NCBI RefSeq assembly: GCF_022836935.1
Contig: NZ_CP083239.1
Location: 2,184,001 to 2,248,000, forward strand
Reading direction: 5' to 3'
DNA: 64,000 bases
Source of the DNA: Ancylobacter polymorphus
GTDB lineage: Bacteria > Pseudomonadota > Alphaproteobacteria > Rhizobiales > Xanthobacteraceae
Part shown: piece by piece, positions 63,001-64,000 of the stretch
How positions within the stretch are numbered: position 1 is the first letter of the stretch
Layout: every line of letters starts with the position of its first letter
The notes under the pieces: generated by a model
What the model was told of the DNA's origin: nothing
Seen by the model: only the letters and a program-made list of their open reading frames with translations
Database searches by the model: none
Made by a program: the position numbers and the translations under genes

Positions 63001-64000
63001 TCGACATCGACATTCGCCGCACGCCCTTCACCGTGGCCGGGGTCGGCGACATGTCGGGCGACGTGTTCGGCAATGGCATGCTGCTGGAGAACACGATCCG
63101 CCTGGTCGCCGCCTTCGACCATCGCGACATCTTCCTCGATCCGAACCCCGACCCCGAGCTCTCCTTCCGCGAGCGCCAGCGGCTGTTCGCGCTGCCGCGC
63201 TCCAGCTGGCAGGACTATGACAAGTCGCTGATCTCGCCCGGCGGCGGCGTGTTTCCGCGCAGCGCCAAGAGCATTCCGCTCACCCTGGCGATGCGCGAGA
63301 TTCTGGGCTTCGAGGCCGCCTCCGCTTCGCCCGCCGAAGTGATCAGCGCCATCTTGCGCGCGCCGGTGGACCTGCTGTGGTTCGGTGGCATCGGCACCTA
63401 TGTGCGCGCGACCAGCGAGACCGACGCGCAGGCCGGCGACCGCGCCAATGACGGCGTGCGCATCACCGGCAGCCAGATCCGGGCGCGGGTCATCGGCGAG
63501 GGCGCCAATCTCGGCGTCACCCAGCGCGGGCGCATCGAGGCAGCGCGCCGCGGCGTGCGGCTGAACACCGATGCCATCGACAATTCCGCCGGCGTCAACA
63601 CCTCCGACATCGAGGTGAACATCAAGATCGCCATGGCGCCGGCCCTGCGCGAGGGGCGGCTCGACCCGCAGGCGCGGGCGCAGGTGCTGGCCGGCATGAC
63701 CCCCGAGGTCGCCGCGCTGGCGCTGACCAACAATTATCTGCAGACGCTGGCGCTCTCGCTCGCGGAAATGCGCGGGCTCGACGATCTCGGCTTCCTGCAG
63801 CGGCTGATGCAGCGGCTGGAAGCGCGCGGCCTGCTCGACCGGGCGGTGGAGTATCTGCCCACTGACAACGAGATCGCCGAGCGGCGCGGGCGCGGCGAGG
63901 CGCTGACCCGGCCGGAAATGGCGGTGCTGCTGGCCTATGCCAAGCTGTCCGTCCATGCCGACCTGCTCGACACCGACGTGCCGGACGACCCCTATCTCGC
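60075..64000 (+). CDS. NAD-specific glutamate dehydrogenase (large, ~180 kDa type), 5' part
   Basis: The first about 1308 codons are present and the gene continues beyond the right edge; the complete family is about 1,550–1,650 residues. The protein starts [20 protein letters not shown] and has [49 protein letters not shown] and [23 protein letters not shown] in the N-terminal regulatory/ACT-like region. [40 protein letters not shown] is the catalytic core with the glutamate-binding lysine. [18 protein letters not shown] is the NAD-binding part. It oxidises glutamate to 2-oxoglutarate. GGGGGGAAGTG precedes the ATG at 60075. On the opposite strand a long open frame is an artefact of the GC content. 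Confidence 0.95.
   Translation, partial: [1308 protein letters not shown]

Noticed and set aside
60018..63956. 1,312-codon open frame on the minus strand
   Set aside because: It lies opposite the clearly conserved NAD-glutamate dehydrogenase and its translation is low-complexity (Arg/Ala/His/Gly-rich) with no family motif; a GC-skew shadow.

Overview
This window looks like chromosome of a GC-rich alphaproteobacterium of the Hyphomicrobiales (Rhizobiales), most like the Xanthobacteraceae group (Ancylobacter/Starkeya/Xanthobacter-type). That placement is an inference. It rests on strong G/C third-position codon use, family content (large NAD-glutamate dehydrogenase, BdhA, FCD-type GntR oxalate regulators, Zur with a zinc ABC operon) and neighbourhoods such as rsmB–heparinase-like–purH. 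I saw no rRNA, tRNA or CRISPR array. One complete insertion sequence is present.

Region 1 (1–7.9 kb) is an oxalate-utilisation cluster: formyl-CoA transferase (frc, cut by the left edge), oxalyl-CoA decarboxylase (oxc), two paralogous FCD/GntR regulators and two paralogous OxlT-like MFS transporters. Short GTATGC/GTAT-N5-ATAC motifs recur in all the gaps and are candidate operators.

Region 2 (7.9–23.5 kb) is mostly housekeeping: a NUDIX hydrolase, thiC behind a clear TPP riboswitch, a lytic transglycosylase, a CDF metal exporter, a KdgK-like sugar kinase, an SDR, an LprI-like protein, a class I aminotransferase, a tandem-GNAT protein, map, radC, a Tat-exported amine oxidase, a two-domain AprI/Inh-like inhibitor, a 2-hydroxyacid dehydrogenase and a MarR regulator.

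Region 3 (23.6–32 kb) is the most intriguing catabolic locus. On the minus strand a very tightly packed operon encodes an NMT1/THI5-type ABC transporter, a cytosine-deaminase-like amidohydrolase, an FAD-linked oxidase and a flavodoxin-fold quinone reductase. Divergent to it are a non-canonical RidA protein, a creatininase-family amidohydrolase and an Ldh/AllD-type dehydrogenase. Together they could import and break down a cyclic nitrogen compound, but I cannot name the substrate.

Region 4 (32–39.8 kb) holds ppa, an intact IS1380-like element (16-bp imperfect inverted repeats, 5-bp target duplication ATCAA) and a zinc-acquisition operon: a His-rich small membrane protein, znuC, znuB, znuA, a COG0523 GTPase and a WD40-like protein. 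The IS sits just upstream of two GATACA/TGTATC-like palindromes that are good Zur-box candidates. A zur gene lies about 15 kb away (49.5–50.1 kb).

Region 5 (39.9–64 kb) holds a large autotransporter, acetoacetate decarboxylase, a NicO-family Ni/Co permease with a DUF1007 partner, asd, a MazEF-like toxin–antitoxin pair with a palindromic promoter, a zur–ispG–rhodanese cluster, a collagen-like lipoprotein, 3-hydroxybutyrate dehydrogenase, an RluA-family pseudouridine synthase, glk, rsmB, a heparinase II/III-like protein, purH, an OmpW-like porin and the 5' part of the NAD-glutamate dehydrogenase gene, which runs off the right edge.
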